A stretch of DNA of 24,522 nt from an uncultured Cocleimonas sp. (GCA_938041705.1 CALISP010000037.1:1-24522), one strand, 5' to 3'. Counted from the first letter of the stretch, positions 8,400 through 16,030 are shown. Program-made: numbers and translations. Notes: generated from the letters alone by a model not told the origin.

Positions 8400-8405
8400 T
8401 ATACT
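8400..8405 (+). promoter_or_regulatory. Predicted -10 box of hpsP
   Basis: TATACT, with no good -35 at the usual spacing (TAATGA at 8377-8382). This is the pattern expected of an activator-dependent promoter, with the GGGGGG element just upstream. The ribosome site AAAGGA (8423-8428) precedes ATG 8435. Confidence 0.45.
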
Positions 8406-8434
8406 CATTAGTAAAACAGTAAAAAGGAATCTCC

Positions 8435-9439
8435 ATGAAAGCGCTTGTATATACCGATACCAAAGAAATGACTTACCGCGATGAACCATCACCAAATCAA
8501 CGAGAAGGTGACGTGATTCTGCAAGTTCAAGCAGCGGCTATTTGTGGATCGGATATGCATGCATATCATGGTCATGACGAGCGACGTGTTCCGCCACTGA
8601 TATTAGGTCACGAAGTTTGTGGTACAGTTTTAGATGGAAAGCATGCTGGCAAACGGATGGTTATTAATCCATTGATGACCTGTGGTGTTTGTTTAGATTG
8701 TCAAACAGGCCGAAGTAACTTGTGTGTAGATCGCGAGTTAATTGGCATGTACTTACAAGGTGCATTCGCTGAGCAAGTTGCTATCGAAGAACGTAACCTG
8801 TTAGAAATCCCTGAGGACATGAATCCAATCAGTGCCTCAGTTACTGAGCCTACTGCAACAGCATTACATGCGATTGCTTTGGTTGAGCGTATAGCTTACA
8901 GACCCTTATCTGAAATGCGTTGTTTAGTATTGGGAGGTGGAGCGATAGGTCTACTTGCTGCACTAATTCTTAAGGCAAAAGGCTGTACTCATATAGATAT
9001 CGCAGAAACTAATGCATTACGTCGTGAGAGTATCAATGCTCAACATTGCGGTGATGCCTATGATCCGATTGCTAACAAACCACCGCACTCAGAGCAATAC
9101 GATGTGGTTTTAGATTGTGTGGGATCAGGTATTACACGCAAAACTTCATGTGAAGCAGTTAGAGCGGGTGGCATTATTTCTCATGTTGGTTTGCAAGACA
9201 GTAATGATGGTTTTGATAGCCGACGAGTGACTTTGCAAGAAGTGACTTTCTTAGGTAATTATTGTTACACAACAGCCGATATGAAAGCTTCAATTGATAT
9301 GCTTTATCAAAATCGCTTAGGTGATTTAAGTTGGATTGATGTTCGTCCAATGTCAGCCGGCGGAGAAGCATTTTCTGATTTACATCATGGTCGTGTTGCT
9401 GCTGCTAAAATCGTCTTACAGCCAGATCATTTAATGTAA
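8435..9439 (+). CDS. hpsP: HpsP-like zinc-dependent alcohol dehydrogenase
   Basis: Medium-chain dehydrogenase/reductase of 334 residues, probably the partner DHPS 2-dehydrogenase of HpsO. Catalytic zinc ligands are C37 (AAICGSD), H59 and E60 (GHE); the structural zinc loop keeps all four cysteines at 83, 86, 89 and 97 (CGVCLDC...C). The NAD-binding GGGAIG motif is at 167-172. It is separated from hpsO by 139 bases containing a small stem, a GGGGGG element and a predicted promoter, so it can be transcribed on its own. Relatives include sorbitol and L-idonate/threonine dehydrogenases; substrate is inferred from its place next to hpsN and hpsO. Confidence 0.82.
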   Translation: MKALVYTDTKEMTYRDEPSPNQREGDVILQVQAAAICGSDMHAYHGHDERRVPPLILGHEVCGTVLDGKHAGKRMVINPLMTCGVCLDCQTGRSNLCVDRELIGMYLQGAFAEQVAIEERNLLEIPEDMNPISASVTEPTATALHAIALVERIAYRPLSEMRCLVLGGGAIGLLAALILKAKGCTHIDIAETNALRRESINAQHCGDAYDPIANKPPHSEQYDVVLDCVGSGITRKTSCEAVRAGGIISHVGLQDSNDGFDSRRVTLQEVTFLGNYCYTTADMKASIDMLYQNRLGDLSWIDVRPMSAGGEAFSDLHHGRVAAAKIVLQPDHLM

Positions 9440-9521
9440 TAACTTATTCTTGTGCCTCGTAAGACTAAACTAGAATAAAGAATTACATACAAAACATTAA
9501 ACAAAATATTGGAAATTCAGA

Positions 9522-10667
9522 ATGGTACAAGCTTTAATCCGAAAATCAGCCTGTGTTGCCGACTTAAAAAAAAGAGCTAAACGACGGATTCCAAAATTTG
9601 CATTTGATTATATTGAAGGTGGGTGTAATAGTGAATTAGCTATTACAAATAACCGTGAAGCACTCGACGATGTTTTCTTAAGACCTGAATATATGCAAGC
9701 TTATACTACTCCTGAATTAGGAGTTGACCTGTTTGGTAAACATTATTCATCACCTTTCGGAATAGCACCTTTGGGTTTAACTGGTTTGGTTTGGCCTGAT
9801 GCATCTGCAATGCATGCTCGTGCAGCATTAAAAGCTAATATTCCTTTTATATTAAGTACCGTCTCTACTATTTCAATTGAAGATGCGGCAAAGAATGCAG
9901 AAGATAACTTTTGGTTTCAACTATATCCGCCATCTGATGAAAAAATACTCGATGATATGCTTGAAAGATTACGGGCCGTCGGTTGTAAAAACCTGGTTGT
10001 AACAGTAGATGTACCAACACCGAGTCGTCGTATAAGTGCAATTAAAAGTGGTTTAGCCGTTCCACCTAAAATAACAGCTAAAAGTATCTTCGAAAGTACG
10101 ATTCGACCAATGTGGTCATTAGCTACTGTAACAGCAGGTCTGCCACAATTTGCAACACTTCGACCTTATATTAAAGATGCAAAGAACATAGAAGACATCG
10201 CGACATTTATTCGAGTGACATTAAGAGATGTGGTTGATGAAAAAACTTTAATAACCCTCAGAGATAAATGGCGAGGAAGTCTCATTATTAAAGGTATCAG
10301 TCATGTCGACGATGCTTTGAAAGTTAAAGAAATAGGCGCAGATGGAATCATCGTATCAAATCACGGTGGTCGCCAATTAGACGCCTCATTACCACCAGCA
10401 GAAACACTAGCGGAAATAATTGATACCGTAGGTCCAGACTTAACAGTAATGGCAGACAGCGGTGTTGAAACAGGTGTGGATATTGCAAGATACTTGGCCT
10501 TGGGTGCGGAATGTGTATTTGCTGGCAGAGCTTTCTTATACGGGGTAGCTGCCCATGGTGAAAAAGGAGCAGGACATACTATCGATTTATTAAACGATGA
10601 ATTAACTCAAGTGATGTCACAAGTTCACTGCGCAAACCCAGCATTGATGCATCAGCATTTAGAGTAA
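9522..10667 (+). CDS. FMN-dependent alpha-hydroxy-acid dehydrogenase; possible sulfolactate dehydrogenase
   Basis: A 381-residue TIM-barrel enzyme of the glycolate oxidase / L-lactate dehydrogenase (LldD) family, which oxidises a 2-hydroxy acid to a 2-keto acid and passes electrons from FMN to a quinone or oxygen. Active-site residues are visible: Y30 (FDYIEGG), Y135 (FQLYPPSD), D163, K257 (IIKGIS), catalytic H281 and R284 (SNHGGRQLD). The motif usually read as D-G/S-G-hydrophobic-R-R-G is DSGVETG (312-318) here, so the customary arginine pair is Glu-Thr. Placement after hpsN-hpsO-hpsP suggests sulfolactate, the HpsN product, as substrate, giving sulfopyruvate. This is inference; lactate, glycolate or mandelate remain possible. 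Confidence 0.85.
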   Translation: MVQALIRKSACVADLKKRAKRRIPKFAFDYIEGGCNSELAITNNREALDDVFLRPEYMQAYTTPELGVDLFGKHYSSPFGIAPLGLTGLVWPDASAMHARAALKANIPFILSTVSTISIEDAAKNAEDNFWFQLYPPSDEKILDDMLERLRAVGCKNLVVTVDVPTPSRRISAIKSGLAVPPKITAKSIFESTIRPMWSLATVTAGLPQFATLRPYIKDAKNIEDIATFIRVTLRDVVDEKTLITLRDKWRGSLIIKGISHVDDALKVKEIGADGIIVSNHGGRQLDASLPPAETLAEIIDTVGPDLTVMADSGVETGVDIARYLALGAECVFAGRAFLYGVAAHGEKGAGHTIDLLNDELTQVMSQVHCANPALMHQHLE

Positions 10668-10693
10668 TTGTGTAAACACTTAATAAAACTACC

Positions 10694-10710
10694 CAAAAGT
10701 AGGGGGGGCT
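10694..10710 (+). repeat. Intergenic GGGGGG element, variant copy C
   Basis: CAAAAGTAGGGGGGGCT, with seven Gs and a shortened right end, lies 27 bases after the FMN dehydrogenase stop. Its G run begins 52 bases upstream of a consensus TATAAT (10754-10759), close to the 50 bases seen at hpsP. Confidence 0.7.
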
Positions 10711-10753
10711 TCCTCGTTTGATTAAAATCGTTTTTTAGCCATTATTTACGTTC

Positions 10754-10759
10754 TATAAT
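10754..10759 (+). promoter_or_regulatory. Predicted -10 box of the trmK-like gene
   Basis: Exact TATAAT, 32 bases before the TTG start, with only a poor -35 (TTTTTT, 10731-10736). The weak -35 again suggests help from an upstream activator, possibly acting at the GGGGGG element. Confidence 0.45.
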
Positions 10760-10790
10760 GCATAGACTTTAATCGCAACTCGGCAGTCTC

Positions 10791-11474
10791 TTGAAACTAA
10801 GTAAAAGACTAAAACAACTCGAAAAAATGGTAGCACCTGGTTATTCCCATATATGGGATTGCTGCTGTGATCATGGGTTTCTTGGTTCAAATTTATTGTC
10901 TCAACAAGCAGCTAAAAATATCCATTTTGTGGATATCGTTCCAGAACTTATTCTAAAAGTAGAAGAGAAGCTTCAACAGTTTCACTCAAATTCACTATCT
11001 ACTTGGAAAACACATTGTCTCGATGTGGCAAAAATACCTTTTGAGCAGTATGAAGGAAAACAACTCATTATCATCGCTGGTGTTGGAGGTGATTTAATGA
11101 GTCGAATGATCTCTGATATTCATCAGAGGTACCCTGATATAAATGCAGATTTTCTCCTATGTCCAGTTCATCGACAATTTGGATTAAGGCAAAAACTCAT
11201 CGAGTATAATTTCAGTTTAAAGGATGAAATTCTAATAGAAGATAAAAAACGATTCTATGAAATGATGTTAGTTTCAACCTCGATAACAAGCAGTGAAGAG
11301 CCGCTTATTAACTCTGTTGGAGATAAAATTTGGCGATCAAATAATGCCGTGCAATCCGGCATAGTTGAAACTTACTTGAATAATACAATCAATTACTATC
11401 GAAGAATTCAACAAGCTGATAATGAAATTAATGTCGATCAGATTATTAGTGCCTATGAGGCTGTAATTCTTTAA
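10791..11474 (+). CDS. trmK: TrmK-family tRNA (adenine(22)-N1)-methyltransferase
   Basis: A 227-residue SAM-dependent methyltransferase of the COG2384 family; Bacillus TrmK makes m1A at position 22 of tRNA. The family's motif I region appears as DCCCDHGFLGSNLL (about 23-36). The IAGVGGDLMSRMI block (about 95-107) matches the IAGMGG active-site strand, and CPVHRQFGLRQKL (about 124-136) is a further family block. It has no obvious link to sulfonate metabolism and its own predicted promoter. The TTG at 10791 is the likely start because it gives the family N-terminus (MKLSKRLKQLEKMV); the ribosome site is poor. Transcription ends at the perfect hairpin at 11624-11653. Confidence 0.8.
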   Translation: MKLSKRLKQLEKMVAPGYSHIWDCCCDHGFLGSNLLSQQAAKNIHFVDIVPELILKVEEKLQQFHSNSLSTWKTHCLDVAKIPFEQYEGKQLIIIAGVGGDLMSRMISDIHQRYPDINADFLLCPVHRQFGLRQKLIEYNFSLKDEILIEDKKRFYEMMLVSTSITSSEEPLINSVGDKIWRSNNAVQSGIVETYLNNTINYYRRIQQADNEINVDQIISAYEAVIL

Positions 11475-11623
11475 TTTAGTTAGTTTGTTCTTGAAATAAT
11501 TTTGAGTAATAAGGGCCGTAATACTAAAAAATAAAAATTAAGGGTTCTTTGTATCTTTATCAAATAAATTCTCTAGAACTGTTAGCAGTTCTCAGCATTA
11601 CCTCCCATTAATAACTCACATAA

Positions 11624-11653
11624 AAAAAGGGACTGAATATTCAGTCCCTTTTT
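11624..11653. terminator. Bidirectional intrinsic terminator
   Basis: A perfect 30-base palindrome: AAAAAGGGACTGAA and its exact complement, with the T/A tracts that form intrinsic terminators on both strands. It lies between the convergent trmK-like gene (plus) and the fused TRAP permease (minus, stop at 11685) and should end transcripts from both. Confidence 0.92.
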
Positions 11654-11684
11654 AATAAAAAGTTAGTTGATTAAACTAATCTAA

Positions 11685-14027
11685 CTATCCAGCATAAAGA
11701 TAATTAGGTAGCCACAACACTATCTGAGGGAAGGTTATTATCATAATTAAACCGATTAACTGGATTACCATGAATTGCATCATTCCTAAATAGATGTCTT
11801 TAAGATCCCACTCAGGTACAACACCTTTTAGGAAGTATGCAGACAATGCTACAGGTGGGCTTAACCAGGCGGTTTGTAAATTCACCGCAACCAATATAGC
11901 AAACCAAACTAAGAGATCAGTACGACTAAGATCAAACGCAGGACCTAGTGTTTCAACTACCGGTAATAAGATCGGAACAATAATCAATACGATTGGAACC
12001 CACTCTAATGGCCAACCTAAAATGAAGATCAATGCCATGATTAGGAACAGTGTCCAACCAGGAGATAAGTTGAAAGACAGTAATATGTCCGTCAGCATCT
12101 GTGGTGTGCCCAAGTTCGAGAAAACGGCTCCAAAGAAGTTAGATGCCGCTACTAAGAACATAATTAGAACACTGATTTCTAAAGTCTTAATAAGAGAATC
12201 GTAACCACCTGAGATCGTAAACTTACGGTATGCCATAGATAATACTACTGAACCTAAAGCGCCACAGGCTGCTGCCTCCGCTGGTGTGGCGAAACCCATT
12301 AAAATTGAACCAAGTGCTGAAGCTATCAATACTGTTGGCGGTACTAATCCCATAAAGAATTCATACCATAGATCAGAAAAGAAGAAACCGTTTGGTTTTG
12401 CTTTTCTAGACCAACCGTAAGCAAAGAACATAAAGCCAACCCATATTAGCGGAATAACTAAACCGCCGAATGGGAAGATAGCTAGAGAGCCAGCAACACC
12501 TAAAGTAAATAGCCAAATCAAAATCCCTAGGCCTGTCATTACTAAAATTACTTCAAGAGCATAAAATGGAGAAGTATCAGGTTGCTCGTCTTCAGGAAGA
12601 ATAGGTCCTAGACTTGGATTGATCATACAACGACCAATTGTATAAATCATGTAGAGAGAAGCAAGCATAATACCCGGCAATATTGCAGCACGGAATAAGT
12701 CAGTTACAGGAACTTCAAGTACAGGACCCATTACGATCAACATGATTGAAGGGGGTATTAATATGCCTAGTGTTCCACCAGCAGTAATTGCACCTGCTGA
12801 TAAACGTACGTCATAACCTGAACGATTCATGGTTTTAGCTGCCATGATACCTAATATAGTTACAGAGGCTCCTACGATGCCTGTTGCCGCGGCAAAGATC
12901 ATAGAAACGAATAGAACAGCAATAAAGAGTGCGCCACGGGTACGTGACATCATCATTTGTACTGCGTTGAAAAGACGTTCCATCAAACCTGCTTTCTCCA
13001 TCATGATACCCATAAGGATAAATAACGGAACAGCAACAAGCTGGTCATCAAGCATTGTTGAGTTAACTTGCAGTGTTAGCAAGAAGAAAGTCAAATTACT
13101 GCTTCCACCCCAAGTACCAAATACGAAGCCTAGGAATAAGAGGGTGAATGATATAGGGAAACCCACAAAGATTGAAAATATCATTGCGGCTAACATCACC
13201 ATGCCAATAGCAGGCTTAGATAAGCCTTCATCGCCAAATAAACCTGCGAACCATTCACCTATGGGTAATGTATCTGGAAAGAATACAGCAACAAACAGCA
13301 CTGCTAAAAATGCTAAGTAAAATGGAAATATTTTCAAAAATGTTGCTTCACGTTCTTTACCCATTTGATGGAAAGCACGGAATAACTCAGCAAAACCTTG
13401 AAGGAAAAGCAATAAAGCACCTATCGGCATAAAAATACGAGCAGGCCATAGATAGGGAGCCCAAGTTGAGTCGCTAGCTTCTTCCCAGCGTCCGAATGCT
13501 TGGCCCCAATCTCTGAAACCTAGTGAATCTAGAGCGAATTCGAAAGAACTCCAAAAGAAAAATAGCATTGCAGGAAAATAGAATAGTAGATATAAACTGG
13601 CATCTACTGTTGCTTGTGTTTTTGGTGACCAATTTCTAAAAATAAAGTCAGCGCGGATGTGAACACCTCGCATAAGTGCGTAACCAGAAGCACCCATAAA
13701 TAATACGCCGCCAAGCATGCGACTTATATCATAAGACCACAAAGTAGGTCCTAAATTTAATGCTCTTGCAGTTTCTGCCATGTCATTAGAAGCTAATACT
13801 CCAAACATACTTCTAGAGAAAACTTCGATGACCATAGCGATCATAAGCGGGATTAAAAGCAGACAAAGTATCCGTCCTGCCCATAGATTTAATACATCTA
13901 CGAAAGCAGTAATAGGTCGCTGCCATGAAGTCATGTCTTCAGGTGTTTGTCCGGGTTCTTCTGCTCGTCTCTCTGCGATCAGTTCATCGGTGATATCTAA
14001 TTCACCTATTTCAATTTCTTCAGCCAT
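11685..14027 (-). CDS. TRAP transporter fused permease (DctQ-DctM)
   Basis: A 780-residue fusion of the small (DctQ, four helices, about 45-240) and large (DctM, about 250-780) membrane subunits of a tripartite ATP-independent periplasmic transporter, driven by a sodium or proton gradient. DctM-specific blocks include PLFILMGIMMEKAG, TGIVGASVTILGIMA, GTLGILIPPSIMLIVMG and GFATPAEAAACGALG. Transcribed after the binding protein gene, with a stem-loop between them. Fused QM permeases are common with FcbT/COG4663-like binding proteins. The link to DHPS is inferred from the neighbouring hps genes; Ruegeria pomeroyi uses a TRAP system (HpsKLM) in its DHPS cluster. The substrate cannot be read from the permease. 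Confidence 0.93.
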   Translation of the reverse strand: MAEEIEIGELDITDELIAERRAEEPGQTPEDMTSWQRPITAFVDVLNLWAGRILCLLLIPLMIAMVIEVFSRSMFGVLASNDMAETARALNLGPTLWSYDISRMLGGVLFMGASGYALMRGVHIRADFIFRNWSPKTQATVDASLYLLFYFPAMLFFFWSSFEFALDSLGFRDWGQAFGRWEEASDSTWAPYLWPARIFMPIGALLLFLQGFAELFRAFHQMGKEREATFLKIFPFYLAFLAVLFVAVFFPDTLPIGEWFAGLFGDEGLSKPAIGMVMLAAMIFSIFVGFPISFTLLFLGFVFGTWGGSSNLTFFLLTLQVNSTMLDDQLVAVPLFILMGIMMEKAGLMERLFNAVQMMMSRTRGALFIAVLFVSMIFAAATGIVGASVTILGIMAAKTMNRSGYDVRLSAGAITAGGTLGILIPPSIMLIVMGPVLEVPVTDLFRAAILPGIMLASLYMIYTIGRCMINPSLGPILPEDEQPDTSPFYALEVILVMTGLGILIWLFTLGVAGSLAIFPFGGLVIPLIWVGFMFFAYGWSRKAKPNGFFFSDLWYEFFMGLVPPTVLIASALGSILMGFATPAEAAACGALGSVVLSMAYRKFTISGGYDSLIKTLEISVLIMFLVAASNFFGAVFSNLGTPQMLTDILLSFNLSPGWTLFLIMALIFILGWPLEWVPIVLIIVPILLPVVETLGPAFDLSRTDLLVWFAILVAVNLQTAWLSPPVALSAYFLKGVVPEWDLKDIYLGMMQFMVIQLIGLIMIITFPQIVLWLPNYLYAG

Positions 14028-14082
14028 TTTGCTATCCCTATTTAACGGTAAGAATTATTATTATTTTTATATTAACAATAAT

Positions 14083-14110
14083 ATTAAGCCCTTCATGAGA
14101 AGGGCTTAAT
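14083..14110. terminator. Intercistronic stem-loop between dctP and dctQM
   Basis: ATTAAGCCCTTC and its exact complement form a perfect 12-base stem with a four-base loop (ATGA), between the binding-protein stop (14139) and the permease start (14027). No clean T-tract follows on the minus strand (TTAATATTATTG). It more likely stabilises the upstream message or partly terminates, giving more binding protein than permease, as in many transporter operons. Confidence 0.75.
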
Positions 14111-14138
14111 AGTGAAAATTAAAACATGAATGTTTTAA

Positions 14139-15269
14139 TTACTTCTTTACAGAGTCAGCAAATGCTTTGCCTAAAGCAGCGTTAGATGCTTGTGAACCAG
14201 CCCAGTAAGGTACTGCGATTGCAGCGAAATCTTTCTGTGACTGCCATACTTTTGCAAAGAACGCATTTTCTTTAGAGTTCTTTTCTAATGCAGCTTTAGC
14301 AGCATTCATGTAAGCAGGGAAGTAGTCAGCTGGTGTGTCATGTAACTGAACGCCATGGTTATCAACTAGATCTTTAAGTGCTTTACCATTCTCATAGATA
14401 CGGTAAGACATAGCTTTAGAAAGAGATGCGTTTGCAGCAACTTCTAACGCTTTCTTCTCATGATCAGATAGTTTCTTGTAAACATCGCCGTTTATGTACA
14501 TATCAGCATTTACAACAACCTGATGAAGACCTTGTAAGTAGTAGTGCTTAAGTACTTTCTGGAAACCGAAAACACTGTCTGGTTTTGGACAACACCACTC
14601 AGCAGCATCGATAGTACCTTTTTCAAGTGCTGGTAAGATATCTCCACCACCCATAGCTACTGATGCAACACCGATGTCTTTGTACGTTTGGCCAGGGATT
14701 CCTGGAGGAGTACGGAAACGGTATTTACGGAAATCATCCATTGAGTTTATTGGCTCTTTGAACCAACCTAGAGCCTCAGGGCCAACGGGTTGTAGCATGA
14801 AGCCTTTAACGTTCATTCCCATTTCATCCCAAAGTTGGTCGTATAACTCTTTACCACCACCAAACTGGAACCAAGAAAGGAATGCGATGTTATCGATACC
14901 AACACCAGCGCCCGCTACAGGTGAACCAAATAGCATTGCTGCAGGGTGCTTACCAGACCAGTAATGAGTCCAAGCAAATCCACCTTCTACAAGACCTTTA
15001 TCAACAGCGTCTAATGTTTCTTTAACGCCTACAACAGCACCAGCTGGTAATACTTCGATCTTAAGTGATCCGCCAGTTAGATCTGATACATCTTTAGCGA
15101 AGTCTTTTAACATTACAACTTCGTCAGCTTTAGCTGAGATAACTGATTGAACACGGATTGTCGTAACTTTTGCATGTGAAGCAGCTATAGCAACAGAAGC
15201 ACTACTCAATAAAGTAACCCCTACTGCTGTAGAAACTACAGCTCTTGTCAATTTTGAAAAAACAGACAT
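14139..15269 (-). CDS. TRAP transporter periplasmic solute-binding protein (DctP family)
   Basis: A 376-residue binding protein with a Sec signal peptide (hydrophobic core about 10-28, likely cleavage after SVAIA, near residue 29-30). The fold's hallmark Arg, which contacts the substrate's acidic group, lies in KYRFRTPPG (about 185-193). MGGGDILPALEKGTIDAAEW follows at about 206-225, and the ligand-pocket segment WCCPKPD resembles the mannitol/chloroaromatic (FcbT1, COG4663) group rather than classical C4-dicarboxylate DctP. It pairs with the fused permease downstream. A sulfonate ligand such as DHPS is plausible from context but unproven. The ribosome site AAAGGAGAAAG precedes ATG 15269. Confidence 0.92.
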   Translation of the reverse strand: MSVFSKLTRAVVSTAVGVTLLSSASVAIAASHAKVTTIRVQSVISAKADEVVMLKDFAKDVSDLTGGSLKIEVLPAGAVVGVKETLDAVDKGLVEGGFAWTHYWSGKHPAAMLFGSPVAGAGVGIDNIAFLSWFQFGGGKELYDQLWDEMGMNVKGFMLQPVGPEALGWFKEPINSMDDFRKYRFRTPPGIPGQTYKDIGVASVAMGGGDILPALEKGTIDAAEWCCPKPDSVFGFQKVLKHYYLQGLHQVVVNADMYINGDVYKKLSDHEKKALEVAANASLSKAMSYRIYENGKALKDLVDNHGVQLHDTPADYFPAYMNAAKAALEKNSKENAFFAKVWQSQKDFAAIAVPYWAGSQASNAALGKAFADSVKK

Positions 15270-15290
15270 GTCTTTCTCCTTTGGTAATAA

Positions 15291-15328
15291 GCTTTCACTT
15301 TTATAAATTTCCCCCCATCAGTGAAAGC
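15291..15328. promoter_or_regulatory. Inverted repeat with a G6 loop in the dctP leader
   Basis: GCTTTCACT (15291-15299) and AGTGAAAGC (15320-15328) are perfect nine-base complements separated by 20 bases that include GGGGGG on the minus strand. On the predicted dctP transcript this would form a stem just upstream of the ribosome site. Confidence 0.5.
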
Positions 15329-15329
15329 A

Positions 15330-15358
15330 TATAAATGCGGGGTTTTGAACTATGACAA
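15330..15358 (-). promoter_or_regulatory. Predicted promoter of dctP
   Basis: On the minus strand TTGTCA (15358-15353) is followed after 17 bases by TTTATA (15335-15330). The -35 box forms one end of the 28-base palindrome at 15353-15380, so a protein bound there would touch RNA polymerase. Confidence 0.45.
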
Positions 15359-15380
15359 TAGTTATACATAACTATAGTCA
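15353..15380. promoter_or_regulatory. 28-base near-perfect palindrome upstream of dctP
   Basis: TGACAATAGTTAT and its counterpart ATAACTATAGTCA form an interrupted palindrome with 12 of 14 positions complementary. It lies between terC and dctP, 84 bases before the dctP ATG, with no T-tract after it. This looks like a regulator site, not a terminator. It does not resemble the GTAAGCGCTTAC operator, so a different protein would be needed. Confidence 0.6.
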
Positions 15381-15383
15381 AAC

Positions 15384-15417
15384 TTTAACTTTTGTTTTAA
15401 CTTTTGTTTTAACTTTT
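15384..15417. repeat. Three tandem 12-base repeats at the terC stop codon
   Basis: TTTAACTTTTGT is present twice in full, followed by a third copy (TTTAACTTTT), in exact 12-base periodicity. The last copy runs into the terC stop codon. It is A/T-rich and of unknown function; it may be simple slippage or an upstream element of the dctP promoter. Confidence 0.7.
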
Positions 15418-16030
15418 ATGCATTTTTTATAAGCTCTGCAACTTCTGGCCAACCGTCATAAAGCATTGATCCAGTTAAGAATATTAAGAAAACTAATCCA
15501 GCGTATGAAAGCCATGGATACTTGGTCATGATTTTCATGATCATCGTAGCAAAGAAGGCCATAAAGGCGATTGCTAAAACTAGACCAAAAATTAACATGG
15601 ATGTGTTATCTCTGGCTATTGCTGCCACTGCTAGTACATTGTCAATAGACATTGAAACGTCGGCTATTGTGATCGTAACCATTGCTTGCCATAGTTGTTT
15701 TCTAGGGCTACCTTGGTAACCTTTGGCTGATAAAGCATCTTCAGCTTTTTCGGCATGATGATCGCGTAATTCACCATAAAAGCGCCAGCAAACCCAAGCA
15801 AGTAAACAACCACCAAAGAATAAAATACCAGGAATGGCTATAAGTTGACTGGCAATAGCGGCAAAAAATATGCGTAAACCAGCAGCAAGAGCCATGCCCA
15901 TGAATATTGCTTTTTTTCTTAATTCTGGCGAAAGGCCAGCTGCAGCCATTCCTATTACCAGTGCATTGTCACCAGATAATATGATATCTGCGAAAATAAT
16001 TTGTGCGATGTCTACGATATTGTCGATCAC
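15416..16030 (-). CDS. TerC-family integral membrane protein (YjbE-type)
   Basis: A 204-residue multi-helix membrane protein of the TerC superfamily, whose characterised members (Alx/MntP-like, YkoY, YceF) act in metal, chiefly manganese, export. The two conserved acidic helices are visible: FADIILSGDNALVIGMAA (about 13-30) and TIADVSMSIDNVLAVAAIA (about 121-139). Both contain the Asp-Asn pair of the family. It lies upstream of dctP on the same strand, 147 bases away. A LacI-type operator lies 60 bases upstream. GTG 16030 is supported by AAGGAA ten bases before it. Its job in a sulfonate locus is unknown; calling it a sulfite or sulfonate exporter would be speculation. Confidence 0.85.
   Translation of the reverse strand: MIDNIVDIAQIIFADIILSGDNALVIGMAAAGLSPELRKKAIFMGMALAAGLRIFFAAIASQLIAIPGILFFGGCLLAWVCWRFYGELRDHHAEKAEDALSAKGYQGSPRKQLWQAMVTITIADVSMSIDNVLAVAAIARDNTSMLIFGLVLAIAFMAFFATMIMKIMTKYPWLSYAGLVFLIFLTGSMLYDGWPEVAELIKNA

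Noticed and set aside
11575..11592. AGAACTG-TTAG-CAGTTCT hairpin as the trmK terminator
   Set aside because: A perfect seven-base stem but no T-tract follows; the palindrome at 11624-11653 is a far better terminator.
12829..13320. Plus-strand open frame of 163 codons
   Set aside because: Antisense to the fused TRAP permease; low-complexity translation without motifs, an expected shadow of hydrophobic coding sequence.
15311..15316. Run of six Cs as a sixth copy of the GGGGGG element
   Set aside because: Neither flank matches AAAAGTA or TGTCT, so it is described only as part of the dctP leader stem.
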